From contig CP124680.1 of assembly GCA_029961745.1 (NCBI GenBank), positions 5,394,001 through 5,458,000 on the forward strand: 64,000 nt of DNA, given 5' to 3'. Source of the stretch: Nocardioides sp. L-11A. GTDB taxonomy: Bacteria; Actinomycetota; Actinomycetes; Propionibacteriales; Nocardioidaceae. The notes under the pieces were generated by a model. The model ran no database searches. It was not told the DNA's origin and saw only the letters and a list, made by a program, of their open reading frames with translations. Shown here piece by piece: positions 1 to 9,219 of this stretch. The first letter of the stretch is position 1; each line of letters starts with the position of its first letter. A program made the position numbers and the translations under genes.

Positions 1-597
1 ATCCGGGCCGACCTGGTCGTCGTCTTCGCGGCGGTGCCGATCGGCGCCGTGCTCGGGGTGCTGCTCGGCCTGGTCACCAGCTGGTGGTCGGTCACCGACG
101 TCGTCGCGCAGCGGGCCTTCGACCTGCTGCTCGCCTTCCCCGCCCTCATCCTCGGCATCCTGCTGACGGCCTTCTTCGGCCCCGGCCTGCTCACCGTCGG
201 GATCGTCATCGTGGCGCTGGAGATCCCCGTCTTCGGGCGGCTGGTGCGCACCGCGGTCCGCACGGTGCGCGAGATGCCGTTCGTCGAGGCCTCCCAGGTC
301 GTCGGCGCCGGGCCGCTGTGGGTGTTGCGCAAGCACGTGCTGCCCAACGCGCTGGAGCCGCTGACCGTCCAGCTCGCCGTGTCGATGTCGGTCGCGGTGT
401 TCATCGAGGGCGCGATGAGCTTCCTCGGCCTCGGCGTCCGCCCGCCGCATCCGTCGCTCGGCTCGCTCATCAAGGACGGCGTCCGGCTGCTGCACGACGC
501 CCCCTTCTTCGCCGTGGGCCCGCTGGCCGTCGTGGTCGCGCTGGTCCTCGGCCTCCTCCTCATCTCCCAGTCGCTCTCGGAGGCCCGCCGTGCTTGA
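1..597 (+). CDS. ABC transporter permease, DppC/OppC type (5' end outside window)
   Basis: Inner-membrane permease of a peptide/nickel/opine type ABC importer. The frame is open from base 1, so the N-terminus lies to the left. At least four hydrophobic segments are visible. The cytoplasmic coupling loop is clear (EASQVVGAGPLWVL, then HVLPN), followed by the typical C-terminal GAMSFLGLGVRPPHPSLG stretch of the BPD_transp_1 family. The stop at 595-597 overlaps the GTG start of the double ATPase gene (590), so the two are almost certainly translated from one operon whose binding protein and first permease would lie upstream. The substrate cannot be read from the sequence; the neighbouring sulfatase and its activator raise the possibility of a sulfur-containing solute. 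Confidence 0.9.
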   Translation: MRADLVVVFAAVPIGAVLGVLLGLVTSWWSVTDVVAQRAFDLLLAFPALILGILLTAFFGPGLLTVGIVIVALEIPVFGRLVRTAVRTVREMPFVEASQVVGAGPLWVLRKHVLPNALEPLTVQLAVSMSVAVFIEGAMSFLGLGVRPPHPSLGSLIKDGVRLLHDAPFFAVGPLAVVVALVLGLLLISQSLSEARRA

Positions 598-2320
598 TCT
601 CCACTCCACCGAGGCCGTGCTCGCCGTCGAGCACCTCGCCATCTCCTTCGCCCAGCCGCGCCCCGCCGTCGAGGACGTGTCGGTGACCCTGCGCCGGAGC
701 GAGATCCTCGCCCTGGTGGGCGAGTCCGGCTCCGGCAAGTCGATGACCGCGCGCGCCGTCCTCGGCCTGCTGCCACCGGGCGCGCGGGCCACCGGGTCGA
801 TCCGGTACGACGGCGCGGAGATCCTCGGCCTTCCCGAGGCCGAGCTCAACCGGATCCGGGGGAGGCGGATCGCGATGGTCTTCCAGGAGCCGCAGACCGC
901 CCTCAACCCGGTCCGCACCATCGGCTGGCAGCTGCGCGAGGCGCTGCGGGCCCACGGCAGGATCTCGCGGAAGGCCGCGACGGAGCGGGCGGTCGAGCTG
1001 CTGCGCGCGGTCGAGATCCCGGAGCCGGAGCGGCGCCTGGGGTCGTACCCGCACCAGCTCTCCGGAGGTCAGAAGCAGCGGGTCGTCCTCGCGCTCGCCC
1101 TCGCCAACGAGCCCGACGTACTGCTCGCCGACGAGCCGACCACAGCGCTCGACGTCACCGTCCAGGCCGAGATCCTGCGGCTGCTCGACCGGATCCGCGA
1201 GCGCACCGGGACCGCGATCGTGCTGATCACGCACAACATGGGCGTCGTCGCGGAGATCGCCGACCGGGTCGTGGTCCTGCAGGCGGGGAACGTCGTCGAG
1301 GAGGGCGAGACCCGCGCGCTCTTCGCCGAGCCGCGCGAGCCGTACACGCGGACGCTGCTCGCCTCGGTGCTGCGGCTGCCCGAGCTCGACGGAGAGATCG
1401 AGCCGCCCGTCGCCGAGGACGCGGCGGGGCCGTCGGGGCCGTCGGGGCCGTCGGGGCCGCCGGGGCCGCCGGGGCCGCCGGGGCCGCCGGGGCCGCCGGG
1501 GCCGCCGGCCGTGCCGGCCGTGGAGTTCCGCGGTGTCCACGTGCACTACGGGTCCAGCCGCCGCGGCCGCGCCTTCCCCGCGATCGCGGACGTCTCCCTC
1601 GCGGTCGCACCCGGCGAGGTGGTCGGGCTGGTCGGCGAGTCCGGTTCGGGCAAGACCACCTTGGGCCGCCTGGCCGCGGGCCTGGTCCCGCTCGCCGGCG
1701 GCCAGGTGCTGCTGCGCGGGGAGGACGTGCTGGCCGCGCCCCGCGCGCAGCGGCGCCACCTGCGCCGGGGCCTGGCGTTCGTGCACCAGGACCCCGAGGC
1801 CTCGCTCGACCCGCGCTACGCCGTCGGGGCGAGCATCCGCGAGCCGCTGGACATCCACCGGGTCGGCACGCCCGCCGAGCGGGACGCCCGGGTCGCCGAG
1901 CTGCTCGAGGCGGTCCAGCTGCCGGCGTCGTACGCCGTCCGGCGGCCGCGCGAGCTGTCCGGCGGTCAGCGGCAGCGGATCGCGCTGGCCCGTGCCCTGG
2001 CGCTGGAGCCGGCGCTACTGGTGGCCGACGAGCCGACCAGTGCGCTCGACGTGTCGGTGCAGGCACGGGTGCTCGCGCTGTTCCGCGACCTGCAGGAACG
2101 GCTCGGGTTCGCCTGCCTGTTCATCAGCCACGACCTCGCCGTCGTGCACCAGGTGGCCGACCGGGTGGCGGTGCTGCGCGCCGGACAGCTGGTCGAGGCA
2201 GGCCCGGTCGGCGCCGTCTTCGCCCGGCCCACGGCCGACTACACGCGGCGTCTGCTCGACGCCGTGCCGGTGCCCGATCCGGCGCGCCGCGGCCGCCGGG
2301 TGCGCGAGCTGGCGTCGTGA
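590..2320 (+). CDS. Fused double ATP-binding subunit (DppD-DppF type) of a peptide-type ABC importer
   Basis: Two complete ABC ATPase domains in one 576-residue chain energise the upstream permease. Domain 1 has Walker A GESGSGKS (44-51), signature LSGGQKQR (157-164) and Walker B VLLADEP; domain 2 has Walker A GESGSGKT (349-356), signature LSGGQRQR (456-463) and LLVADEP. Both carry the oligopeptide-family C-terminal extension (EPYTRTLLASV; ADYTRRLLDAV). The halves are joined by a Gly-Pro-X tract at residues 280-306. The GTG start overlaps the permease stop by 8 bases, and the TGA at 2318-2320 overlaps the next GTG. Fused DppD/DppF proteins are common in actinobacteria; the collagen-like linker is the odd part. 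Confidence 0.93.
   Translation: MLDLHSTEAVLAVEHLAISFAQPRPAVEDVSVTLRRSEILALVGESGSGKSMTARAVLGLLPPGARATGSIRYDGAEILGLPEAELNRIRGRRIAMVFQEPQTALNPVRTIGWQLREALRAHGRISRKAATERAVELLRAVEIPEPERRLGSYPHQLSGGQKQRVVLALALANEPDVLLADEPTTALDVTVQAEILRLLDRIRERTGTAIVLITHNMGVVAEIADRVVVLQAGNVVEEGETRALFAEPREPYTRTLLASVLRLPELDGEIEPPVAEDAAGPSGPSGPSGPPGPPGPPGPPGPPGPPAVPAVEFRGVHVHYGSSRRGRAFPAIADVSLAVAPGEVVGLVGESGSGKTTLGRLAAGLVPLAGGQVLLRGEDVLAAPRAQRRHLRRGLAFVHQDPEASLDPRYAVGASIREPLDIHRVGTPAERDARVAELLEAVQLPASYAVRRPRELSGGQRQRIALARALALEPALLVADEPTSALDVSVQARVLALFRDLQERLGFACLFISHDLAVVHQVADRVAVLRAGQLVEAGPVGAVFARPTADYTRRLLDAVPVPDPARRGRRVRELAS
1427..1507 (+). repeat. In-frame 9-bp tandem repeat encoding a collagen-like (Gly-Pro-Ser/Pro)9 linker
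   Basis: Nine consecutive 9-base units, three of GGGCCGTCG type followed by six of GGGCCGCCG type, encode GPS x3 then GPP x6 between the two ATPase domains. Each unit adds exactly one Gly-Pro-X triplet, so copy-number change keeps the frame. Confidence 0.9.
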
Positions 2321-3363
2321 GCGGGACGTGCTGCGCGGGTGGTGGCGGATTCACCACGGGATGTAGCCCGACAGGCACTTCCCTGGTGGAACTCCGCACG
2401 GGAAGCTCCGATTCGCCTACATCCCGTGGTGAATCCGCACCCCAATCCGCACCCCAACGCGACACCCGCGGCCAGCGGCCCGTCCCCGGCGGCACCTTCG
2501 CGATGGGCGACCCCTTCGGCGACGGCGACCCGGCGGACGGCGAGGGACCGGTGCACGAGGTCACCCTGGCGCCGTACCTCGTCGACGAGACGGCGGTGAC
2601 CAACGCCGCCTTCGCGCGCTTCGTCAAGACGTCCGGGTACGTCACCGAGGCCGAGCGGCTCGGCGTCTCCGCGGTCTTCCACCTCGCGGTCGAGGCGGCC
2701 CGCGGCGACGTGCTGCACCGCCTCGACACGACGCCGTGGTGGGTCGCGGTCCAGGGCGCCGACTGGCGGCACCCGGCGGGCCCGCGCTCCTCGATCGGCG
2801 ACCTGCCGCACCATCCGGTGGTGCACGTGACGTGGAACGACGCCCAGGCCTACTGCCGGTGGGCGGGCAAGCGGCTGCTGACCGAGGCGGAGTGGGAGTA
2901 CGCCGCCCGCGGCGGTCTCGCCGGCCGCCGCTTCCCGTGGGGCGACGAGCTCCACGACGGCGGCGCCTGGCGGCTCAACGTGTGGCAGGGGGACTTCCCC
3001 GTGACCAACACGCTCGACGACGGCCACCTCACCACGGCGCCCGTGAAGTCCTACCGCCCCAACGGGTACGGGCTCTTCCAGACCGTCGGCAACGTCTGGG
3101 AGTGGTGCGCCGACTGGTTCGACCCGACGTCCTACGCGACCTCCCCCACGGACCGTCCGGCCACCGACCCCCGCGGCCCGGACCACGGCACCCACCGCGT
3201 CATGCGCGGCGGCTCGTACCTGTGCCACGACTCCTACTGCAACCGCTACCGCGTCGCCGCCCGCAGCGGCAACACCCCCGACTCGGCCTCGGCCAATGTC
3301 GGCTTCCGGTGCGGCAACTCCCTCCCCCTCCACGACCTCACCGACAGGACGGACGACCGATGA
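2317..3363 (+). CDS. Formylglycine-generating enzyme (sulfatase-modifying factor family)
   Basis: Oxidises the CxPxR cysteine of sulfatases to the catalytic formylglycine. The FGE-sulfatase domain starts at VPGGTFAMGD (about residue 56) and runs to the end, with VWEWCADWF and RVMRGGSYLC. The cysteine pair C303/C308 in LCHDSYCNRY matches the two active-site cysteines that separate true FGEs from other family members. The next gene, overlapping at ATGA, is an arylsulfatase with a target cysteine, so substrate and activator are coupled. The GTG at 2317 overlaps the ATPase stop; the only other in-frame start before the domain is GTG 2386. The first roughly 45 residues are encoded largely by a long inverted repeat and are low-complexity, so the true N-terminus is uncertain. 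Confidence 0.9.
   Translation: MSGTCCAGGGGFTTGCSPTGTSLVELRTGSSDSPTSRGESAPQSAPQRDTRGQRPVPGGTFAMGDPFGDGDPADGEGPVHEVTLAPYLVDETAVTNAAFARFVKTSGYVTEAERLGVSAVFHLAVEAARGDVLHRLDTTPWWVAVQGADWRHPAGPRSSIGDLPHHPVVHVTWNDAQAYCRWAGKRLLTEAEWEYAARGGLAGRRFPWGDELHDGGAWRLNVWQGDFPVTNTLDDGHLTTAPVKSYRPNGYGLFQTVGNVWEWCADWFDPTSYATSPTDRPATDPRGPDHGTHRVMRGGSYLCHDSYCNRYRVAARSGNTPDSASANVGFRCGNSLPLHDLTDRTDDR
2345..2438. repeat. 94-bp nested inverted repeat with perfect 22-bp arms inside the 5' end of the FGE gene
   Basis: Bases 2345-2366 and 2417-2438 are perfect reverse complements over 22 bases. Inside the loop a second hairpin pairs CTTCCC (2378-2383) with GGGAAG (2400-2405). The element sits between the ATPase stop and the first conserved residues of the formylglycine-generating enzyme and is immediately followed by a duplicated TCCGCACCCCAA 12-mer. 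It could be a terminator/attenuator, a REP-like insertion, or both. Confidence 0.85.
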
Positions 3364-5699
3364 CCGACCGCACCCACCTGCCCTTCCACCGCGACCGCGC
3401 GCCCTTCGAGGCCGAGCTGGACGCCCGCGACCAGGTCGCGCCGCTGCCGCTGCGCGAGCGCCTGCACGCCCCCGAGGGCGCGCCGAACGTGCTCGTCGTC
3501 CTGCTCGACGACATGGGCTTCGGCGCGCCCTCGGTCTTCGGCGGCCCGTGCCGTACGCCGGTCGCGGAGGAGCTCGCCGAGGACGGCCTGCGCTACACCC
3601 GGTTCCACACGACCGCACTGTGCTCCCCCACCCGCGCGGCGCTGATGACCGGCCGCAACCACCATGCCGTCGGCGTCGGCACGGTCATGGAGATCTCCAC
3701 CGGCGCCCCCGGGTACGACGGCCAGCGGCCCCGGTCCGCCGGCACCCTGGCACAGATCCTGCGCGGGAACGGCTACAGCACCGGCGCCTTCGGGAAGTGG
3801 CACCAGACCCCGCCGTGGGAGCAGACCGCCGCCGGGCCGTTCGACCGCTGGCCGACCGGCGAGGGCTTCGACAGCTTCTACGGCTTCCTCGGCGGTGAGG
3901 CCAGCCAGTTCGAGCCGACCCTCGTCGACGGCACCACCTTCGTCGACCCGCCGCGCACCGCCGCCGAGGGCTACCACCTCTCCGAGGACCTGGCCGACCG
4001 CGCGATCGCCTGGACCGGCGACGTGCGCCGCCACGCGCCGGACAAGCCGTGGTTCTGCTACCTGGCGTTCGGCGCGACCCATGCGCCCTTCCAGGTTCCG
4101 GAGTCGTGGCGGGACCGGTACCGCGGGGAGTTCGCGCACGGCTGGGACCGCCAGCGCGAGATCACCCTCGAGCGGCAGAAGCGGCTGGGCGTCGTACCGG
4201 AGGACGCGGAGCTGGCGCCGTGGACCCCCGGCGTCCCGCACTGGGACGAGATCTCCGACCTCGAGCGCGAGACCGGTCAGCACCTGATGGAGCTGTACGC
4301 CGCCTTCGCCGAGCACACCGACGCCCAGGTGGGCCGGGTGATCGCGGCGCTGCGCGAGCGCGGCGAGCTCGACAACACGATCGTTCTCTACATCCTCGGC
4401 GACAACGGGGCATCGGCCGAGGGCGGCGACGCCGGCACGCTCAACGAGGGCCTGCACTTCAACGGCATCGAGGAGGACCCGGAGCGGATCGCGCGGTTCC
4501 TCGCGGAGCGGCCGGGCGAGCTCGGCGGGCCGGACACCTACCCGCACTACCCCGCGGGCTGGGCGGTCGCGATGGATACGCCGTACCAGTGGACCAAGCA
4601 GGTGGCCTCCCACTACGGCGGCACGCGCAACGGGCTGGTCGTGCACTGGCCCGCGGGCATCCGGGCGCGCGGCGAGGTGCGACACCAGTGGCATCACGTC
4701 AACGACGTCCTGCCGACGCTCCTCGACGTGGCAGGCGTCCCCCTCCCCGAGACGATCGACGGGGTCGAGCAGGCGCCGCTCGACGGCGTCTCGTTCGCCT
4801 ACTCCTTCGACCAGCCGCAGGCCGCGGAGCGGCACACCACGCAGTACTTCGAGATGTTCGGCAACCGCGGGATCTACCACGAGGGCTGGACCGCGGTCGC
4901 CGCCCACAAGGCGCCGTGGCACCCGCGGTTCGCGGAGACGCCGCGCTTCGAGGACGACCGCTGGGAGCTCTACGACACCACCACCGACTGGACCCAGGCC
5001 CGTGACCTGGCCGCGGTCGAGCCGGAGCGGCTGGCCGCCCTGCAGGAGCTCTTCCTCGCCGAGGCGCGGCGCAACCACGTGCTCCCGATGGACGACAAGC
5101 TGGTGTTCGCGCGCGCCGCCGGGAGCCGACCCGCTCCCCCGGCCTCGATCGTGCTCGGGCCGACGTCGGGACGGCTCCGCGACGACGCCGTACCGATCGT
5201 CCGCAACGCCTCCCACCTGGTCCGGACGGTCTTCTCGGGCGGTCCGGGCGCACGCGGCGTGATCGTCGCGCAGGGTGGCTACTTCGGCGGCTGGTCGCTC
5301 TACGTCAAGGACGGCGTGCTCACCTGGGCCTACAGCTACGCGGCCGTCGACTGGACCCACGTCCGCTCGTCGGTGACCCTCACCGAGGGCGAGCACGTCG
5401 CCGAGCTCCGGTTCGGGTACGACGGCGGCGGGCTCGGCCGGGGTGCGGACATCGTCCTCGTGCTCGACGGCACCGAGGTCGGCCACGGCCGGCTGGAGCG
5501 CTCCCTGCCCGGCATGTTCTCGATGGACCAGACCCTGGACGTCGGGATCGACCGCGGTACCCCGGTCACCGACGACTACGGCACCCGCGACGGCTACCGC
5601 TTCACCGGCCGGATCGAGCGGGTCGAGATCGTCACCGGCGACGACGCGCTGGCGCCGCCGATCGAGCAGCAGGTGGAGGCGGCGCTGATCAGCCAGTGA
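3360..5699 (+). CDS. Arylsulfatase (type I, formylglycine-dependent)
   Basis: A 779-residue sulfatase hydrolysing sulfate esters. Metal ligands appear early ([10 protein letters not shown]50/D51), followed by the modification motif [12 protein letters not shown], in which C88 would become formylglycine. Further conserved pieces are [17 protein letters not shown] [12 protein letters not shown] and DNGASAEGG. The size and the long C-terminal beta-rich half resemble mycobacterial AtsA/AtsD-type enzymes of about 785 residues. No signal peptide is seen, so a cytoplasmic location is likely. The ATG at 3360 overlaps the FGE stop (ATGA); an upstream extension of the same frame is antisense-like noise. 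Co-occurrence with a peptide-type importer suggests scavenging of organic sulfate, which is inference. Confidence 0.93.
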   Translation: MTDRTHLPFHRDRAPFEAELDARDQVAPLPLRERLHAPEGAPNVLVVLLDDMGFGAPSVFGGPCRTPVAEELAEDGLRYTRFHTTALCSPTRAALMTGRNHHAVGVGTVMEISTGAPGYDGQRPRSAGTLAQILRGNGYSTGAFGKWHQTPPWEQTAAGPFDRWPTGEGFDSFYGFLGGEASQFEPTLVDGTTFVDPPRTAAEGYHLSEDLADRAIAWTGDVRRHAPDKPWFCYLAFGATHAPFQVPESWRDRYRGEFAHGWDRQREITLERQKRLGVVPEDAELAPWTPGVPHWDEISDLERETGQHLMELYAAFAEHTDAQVGRVIAALRERGELDNTIVLYILGDNGASAEGGDAGTLNEGLHFNGIEEDPERIARFLAERPGELGGPDTYPHYPAGWAVAMDTPYQWTKQVASHYGGTRNGLVVHWPAGIRARGEVRHQWHHVNDVLPTLLDVAGVPLPETIDGVEQAPLDGVSFAYSFDQPQAAERHTTQYFEMFGNRGIYHEGWTAVAAHKAPWHPRFAETPRFEDDRWELYDTTTDWTQARDLAAVEPERLAALQELFLAEARRNHVLPMDDKLVFARAAGSRPAPPASIVLGPTSGRLRDDAVPIVRNASHLVRTVFSGGPGARGVIVAQGGYFGGWSLYVKDGVLTWAYSYAAVDWTHVRSSVTLTEGEHVAELRFGYDGGGLGRGADIVLVLDGTEVGHGRLERSLPGMFSMDQTLDVGIDRGTPVTDDYGTRDGYRFTGRIERVEIVTGDDALAPPIEQQVEAALISQ

Positions 5700-5919
5700 T
5701 GTCGAGGCGCTCGACCTGCTGGCCGGTCACCTCGGCGATCAGCTCGAAGTCCTTGTCGACGTGGAGGACGACGAGCCCGGACATCTCCGCGGCCGCGGCG
5801 ATCAGCAGGTCGGGCACCGACGGCGCCCGGTGCTGGCCGCGCTTGGCCAGAACGCCCTGCACCTCGAGTGCTCGTCGCTCCATCGTCGGCGTGAGGTACT
5901 CGACCGGGAACCACGAGAT
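5689..5919 (-). pseudogene. 5'-truncated VapC-type PIN-domain toxin remnant
   Basis: The minus-strand frame encodes the C-terminal part of a VapC toxin: [18 protein letters not shown], then [15 protein letters not shown] and [17 protein letters not shown], ending with a TGA at 5689-5691. VapC proteins are about 130 residues. The first half, with the N-terminal Asp and the central acidic residue, is missing; upstream of about 5919 the frame runs into unrelated sequence and then the divergent LysE gene. No VapB antitoxin is present. The 3' end overlaps the sulfatase stop by 11 bases. The conserved PDLLIAAAA block makes the family call solid, but the remnant cannot be an active RNase. An internal ATG (5883) could still give a 64-residue peptide. 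Confidence 0.8.
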
Positions 5920-5964
5920 GGGTGGCACCGAGAAATCGTCGGTGCCTCCGGGGCCGACCGGGAC

Positions 5965-5970
5965 TACGAT
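5965..5970 (+). promoter_or_regulatory. -10 box TACGAT of a leaderless lysE-like gene
   Basis: TACGAT ends 6 bases before the ATG at 5977, placing the transcript start at or next to the start codon. Confidence 0.55.
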
Positions 5971-5976
5971 CACGAG

Positions 5977-6618
5977 ATGCCCGAGCCGCACGTCCTCCTC
6001 GCCTTCGCGCTGACCTCGCTGATCCTGATCGCGATCCCCGGGCCGAGCGTGCTCTTCGTGATCGGCCAGTCGCTGTCCGTGGGCCGCCGGGGCGGACTGT
6101 GGAGCGTGCTCGGCAACGAACTGGGCTCCCTGGTGCCGATCGCCGCGGTCGCCTTCGGCGTCGGCTCGGTCGTGGCCCGGTCGATCGCCCTGTTCACCGT
6201 CGTCAAGGTGCTCGGCGCGGCCTACCTCGGCTATCTGGGGGTCCAGGCGATCCGCCACCGCCGCAGCGGCCTGGACGACCCCGTCGACACCCACGTACGG
6301 CAGGTGTCGTCGCGGACCGTGCTGCGCCAGGGCTTCATCGTCGGCGCGACGAACCCGAAGACGATCGTGTTCTTCGTCGCGGCGCTGCCGCAGTTCGTCG
6401 ACCTCCGCGCGGGCCACGTGCCGCTGCAGATGATGGTCCTCGGCCTGGTGTTCACCCTCATCGCGTTCGCCTGCGACGGCGCCTGGGCGGTGGCCGCCGG
6501 GTCGGCCCGTGAGTGGTTCGCCCGCTCGCCCCGACGACTCTCGGCGATCCAGGCGACCGGCGGGACGATGATGATCGGGCTCGGCGGCACCCTGCTGCTC
6601 GCCGAGAGCAAGACCTGA
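5977..6618 (+). CDS. LysE/RhtB family amino-acid exporter
   Basis: A 213-residue integral membrane exporter of amino acids or related metabolites. About six hydrophobic segments are visible. The N-terminal signature [19 protein letters not shown] matches the family motif, and [18 protein letters not shown] is the conserved central loop. The ATG at 5977 gives the usual family length of 205-215. It is preceded by a TACGAT -10 box only 6 bases away and no Shine-Dalgarno sequence, so the message is probably leaderless. It ends 13 bases before the convergent UbiB-like gene. Substrate unknown. Confidence 0.9.
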   Translation: MPEPHVLLAFALTSLILIAIPGPSVLFVIGQSLSVGRRGGLWSVLGNELGSLVPIAAVAFGVGSVVARSIALFTVVKVLGAAYLGYLGVQAIRHRRSGLDDPVDTHVRQVSSRTVLRQGFIVGATNPKTIVFFVAALPQFVDLRAGHVPLQMMVLGLVFTLIAFACDGAWAVAAGSAREWFARSPRRLSAIQATGGTMMIGLGGTLLLAESKT

Positions 6619-6631
6619 CCCGTCCGCGGCC

Positions 6632-8593
6632 CTACTCGCGGCGCTGGAACAGCCGCACCACCACGCGCAGGGCGAGGGTGACGCCGCAGAACCCGAGCGT
6701 CAGGCCGAGCAGGGCGAAGAGCGAGAGCCGGTCGGTGAGCTGCGGTCCGCCGTCGATCCCGCCCAGGACGACGGCCAGGATGCAGGCGGTGATGCCGAAG
6801 GCGGCGGCCAGGCCGTTGTTGACCTGGTCGCGCAGCCACGCGCGGTCCTCGGCGTCGCCGAAGGCGCGGGTGCGGACGGTGAAGGTGCCGTCGCCGAGGG
6901 CGCTGGTGAGGTGCTCGACCCGCTCGGGCAGGCGCCGGGCGATGGCGGCCACGACGCCGGCCTGGCTGATCGCCTGCGCCGCGACCCGCTTCGGCTCGGC
7001 GAGCCGCTTCAGCAGCGAGGGCAGCTGGGCGCGGGCCGACCGGAGCAGGCTGCTGCCGGGGTCGAGCAGGGTCACCGCGGCCTCGACCGAGGTCAGCGTG
7101 CGGAAGGCCGCGGCGACATCGCCCGGGACGCCGATGCCGTGGCGCCGAAGCACGGCGAAGATCCGGGTGAAGGTGTCGCCGCCGATGGTGGTCCGCAGCT
7201 GGAGTGCCGCGATCTCCCGGCCCAGCTCGCGCCGCAGCAGCGGCACGTCGAGGTGGTCGGGTACGTCGAACGCCAGGGTCAGCGCGTCGACGGCGGAGAC
7301 CGCGTCGTCGCTGAGGATCGCGAACAGCAGCAGGGCCAGCAGCTGCCGGGTCTCGCTGTCGAGGATCCCGACGGCGCCGAAGTCGAGCAGGCCGATCCGC
7401 CCGTCGTCGAGCACGAGGATGTTGCCGGGGTGCAGGTCGGCGTGGAAGACGCCCGCCACGAAGACCGTGTCGAGCAGGGCGCCGATGAGCGTGTCGGCGA
7501 GCTCGACGCGCCGGGCCGGGTCGAGGCCGACGACGGCCTCCTCCCCGGCGGACAGGGGTACGCCGTGGAGCCGGTCCATCACGAGTACCCGGCGCGTGCT
7601 CAGCGCCAGGTCCACCGCCGGCACCACGATGTCCGTCCGCTCCCGCAGCGCAGCCGCGCCGGAGGCCGTGTTGCCGGCCTCGATCCGGTAGTCCAGCTCC
7701 TCGCGCAACGACTGGGCCAGACCCTCGGCCAGCCGGGACACCGCCATGTCCCGCGCCCAGGGCCAGCGCTGCTCGGCCGTGCGGGCCAGCCGGACCAGGA
7801 TGTCGGTGTCGACCTCGACCTGGCGGCGCGCCTTGCTGCGCTGCACCTTGACCACGACGTCGCGACCGTCGTGGGTGGTCGCGGTGTGGACCTGGGCCAC
7901 CGACGCCGCGGCGAGCGGGGCGGCGTCGAAGGTGGCGAAGAGGGCATCCGGCCGGTCGCCGAGGTCCGCCTCGATCGTGGCCGCCACGGCGTCGTACGGC
8001 TCCGGGTCGGCGTCGGACTGCAGGGTCGCGAGGGCACGGGTGGTCTCCGCGGGGAGGAGGTCGTCGCGGGTGGCGAGGATCTGGCCGAGCTTGACGAAGG
8101 TGACGCCCGACTTGTTGAACACCGAGGCGAGGGCGGGCCCGAAGGAGGCCGAGCCCGGGCCGCCGCGCAGCACGGCGCCGAGTCCGGAGCCGGTGGCGGC
8201 GCGGCCGATCTGGAGGTAGCGCCGGGTCCGGCGCAGCCAGGCACGGAACCGGCCGACGGCCTCGCGGGGGCCGGGAACGGTGCCCGACGGGAGGAGTGCC
8301 TCGAGCAGCATGACGACCGCCAGGGACGCTGCGAAGACCCACAGGCAGCTGACGAGGAGGAAGGCGACGGCCGTCCCCTCGGACGTGGTCAGCTCGCCGC
8401 TCTCGGTCCCGACGCCGGCGGCGACCGCCAGCCTGCCCGTCACCGGGATGCCGACCAGCAGCGCGGCCCAGCCCACGAGGAGCGTGCGCAGCCAGCCGAC
8501 CCGGGCGCCGAGGATCCGGCGGATCACCGTCGCGAGGCCCGCGGCCAGGACGAGGCTCGTGACGACCGTGTAGACCCAGACGACCGCTCCCAC
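6632..8593 (-). CDS. ABC1/UbiB (AarF) family atypical kinase-like membrane protein
   Basis: UbiB-family proteins bind ATP and support isoprenoid-quinone or lipid metabolism at the membrane. This 653-residue protein has two or three N-terminal hydrophobic segments, the family-specific KxGQ loop ([16 protein letters not shown], about 166-181), the Ala-rich nucleotide loop AAASVAQVH, a VVVKVQR lysine, the catalytic HADLHPGN (384-391) and the metal-binding LLDFGA (DFG 404-406), then two C-terminal transmembrane segments. I place the start at GTG 8593 because a TACGGT -10 box lies 7 bases upstream; GTG 8602 overlaps that box. Convergent with the LysE gene. Confidence 0.9.
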   Translation of the reverse strand: MGAVVWVYTVVTSLVLAAGLATVIRRILGARVGWLRTLLVGWAALLVGIPVTGRLAVAAGVGTESGELTTSEGTAVAFLLVSCLWVFAASLAVVMLLEALLPSGTVPGPREAVGRFRAWLRRTRRYLQIGRAATGSGLGAVLRGGPGSASFGPALASVFNKSGVTFVKLGQILATRDDLLPAETTRALATLQSDADPEPYDAVAATIEADLGDRPDALFATFDAAPLAAASVAQVHTATTHDGRDVVVKVQRSKARRQVEVDTDILVRLARTAEQRWPWARDMAVSRLAEGLAQSLREELDYRIEAGNTASGAAALRERTDIVVPAVDLALSTRRVLVMDRLHGVPLSAGEEAVVGLDPARRVELADTLIGALLDTVFVAGVFHADLHPGNILVLDDGRIGLLDFGAVGILDSETRQLLALLLFAILSDDAVSAVDALTLAFDVPDHLDVPLLRRELGREIAALQLRTTIGGDTFTRIFAVLRRHGIGVPGDVAAAFRTLTSVEAAVTLLDPGSSLLRSARAQLPSLLKRLAEPKRVAAQAISQAGVVAAIARRLPERVEHLTSALGDGTFTVRTRAFGDAEDRAWLRDQVNNGLAAAFGITACILAVVLGGIDGGPQLTDRLSLFALLGLTLGFCGVTLALRVVVRLFQRRE

Positions 8594-8600
8594 GGGCACC

Positions 8601-8606
8601 ACCGTA
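8601..8606 (-). promoter_or_regulatory. -10 box TACGGT of the ubiB-like gene
   Basis: Minus-strand TACGGT lies 7 bases before GTG 8593, consistent with a leaderless transcript. Confidence 0.45.
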
Positions 8607-8667
8607 GGGGACGCCGGGCCGGATCCCGGGCCGGTCAGTGGTGGTTCAGGGGACGGCCAGGGAACCG

Positions 8668-9219
8668 TCAGGGGGCGGTCAGGGCGATCACCGGGGCGAC
8701 GAAGCGCTCGACCAGCCGCCGCTCCTCGGCCGCGTCGCCGCCGGGCACGGTCAGCAGCGAGACGATCACCCGCACCAGCCAGCGGGCGGCGTCCGGGTCG
8801 TCGGTGACGGTGAGGCCGAGGGCCTCGATCACCTCGGAGCCCTGGGCGAGGTCGGCCGTGCGGCCGGCGTCGGTCTCCCGGAACCAGGCGGCCAGCGTCG
8901 GCGCCGCGCGGACGTGACGCAGCGCCGAGAGGACGGCCGTCGTCACCAGGTCGTCCGCGGCGCCGGTCGGATCGCCGAGATCGGCGAGGACGAGCGCCCC
9001 GACCCGGATCGCCTCCCGCTGCACGAACGCCAGCTGCAGCGCGGGACGGTCGGGGAAGTAGCGGTAGAGCGTGGCCCGCGAGCAGCCGGCCGCGACGGCG
9101 ATCTCGCCCATCGCCACCCCGTCCACCCCCCGCTCGGCGAAGAGGGCTCCGGCCGCGTCGAGGATCCGCTCGACGGCGGGCGCCCGGCGGTCGACCCAGG
9201 GCGTCGCGGACGGGGTCAT
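8668..9219 (-). CDS. TetR family transcriptional regulator
   Basis: 183-residue regulator. The N-terminal helix-turn-helix is clear ([19 protein letters not shown], then [19 protein letters not shown]), followed by an all-helical ligand-binding region of the usual length. Its ATG overlaps the stop of the upstream P450 (ATGA), so both genes share a transcript and the regulator probably controls this P450 operon. A candidate operator, AGACA-N12-TGTCT, lies at the P450 start. The ligand is unknown. Confidence 0.92.
   Translation of the reverse strand: MTPSATPWVDRRAPAVERILDAAGALFAERGVDGVAMGEIAVAAGCSRATLYRYFPDRPALQLAFVQREAIRVGALVLADLGDPTGAADDLVTTAVLSALRHVRAAPTLAAWFRETDAGRTADLAQGSEVIEALGLTVTDDPDAARWLVRVIVSLLTVPGGDAAEERRLVERFVAPVIALTAP

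Noticed and set aside
2736..3359. Upstream extension of the sulfatase frame
   Set aside because: It overlaps the whole FGE gene in another frame and has Arg/Pro/Gly-rich shadow composition.
5728..6417. Long minus-strand frame covering the LysE gene and the VapC remnant
   Set aside because: Only the last 76 codons resemble a protein family; the rest is antisense to a clear membrane protein.
6911..8917. A 668-codon plus-strand frame opposite the UbiB-like gene
   Set aside because: Low-complexity antisense reading of a gene with clear kinase motifs.
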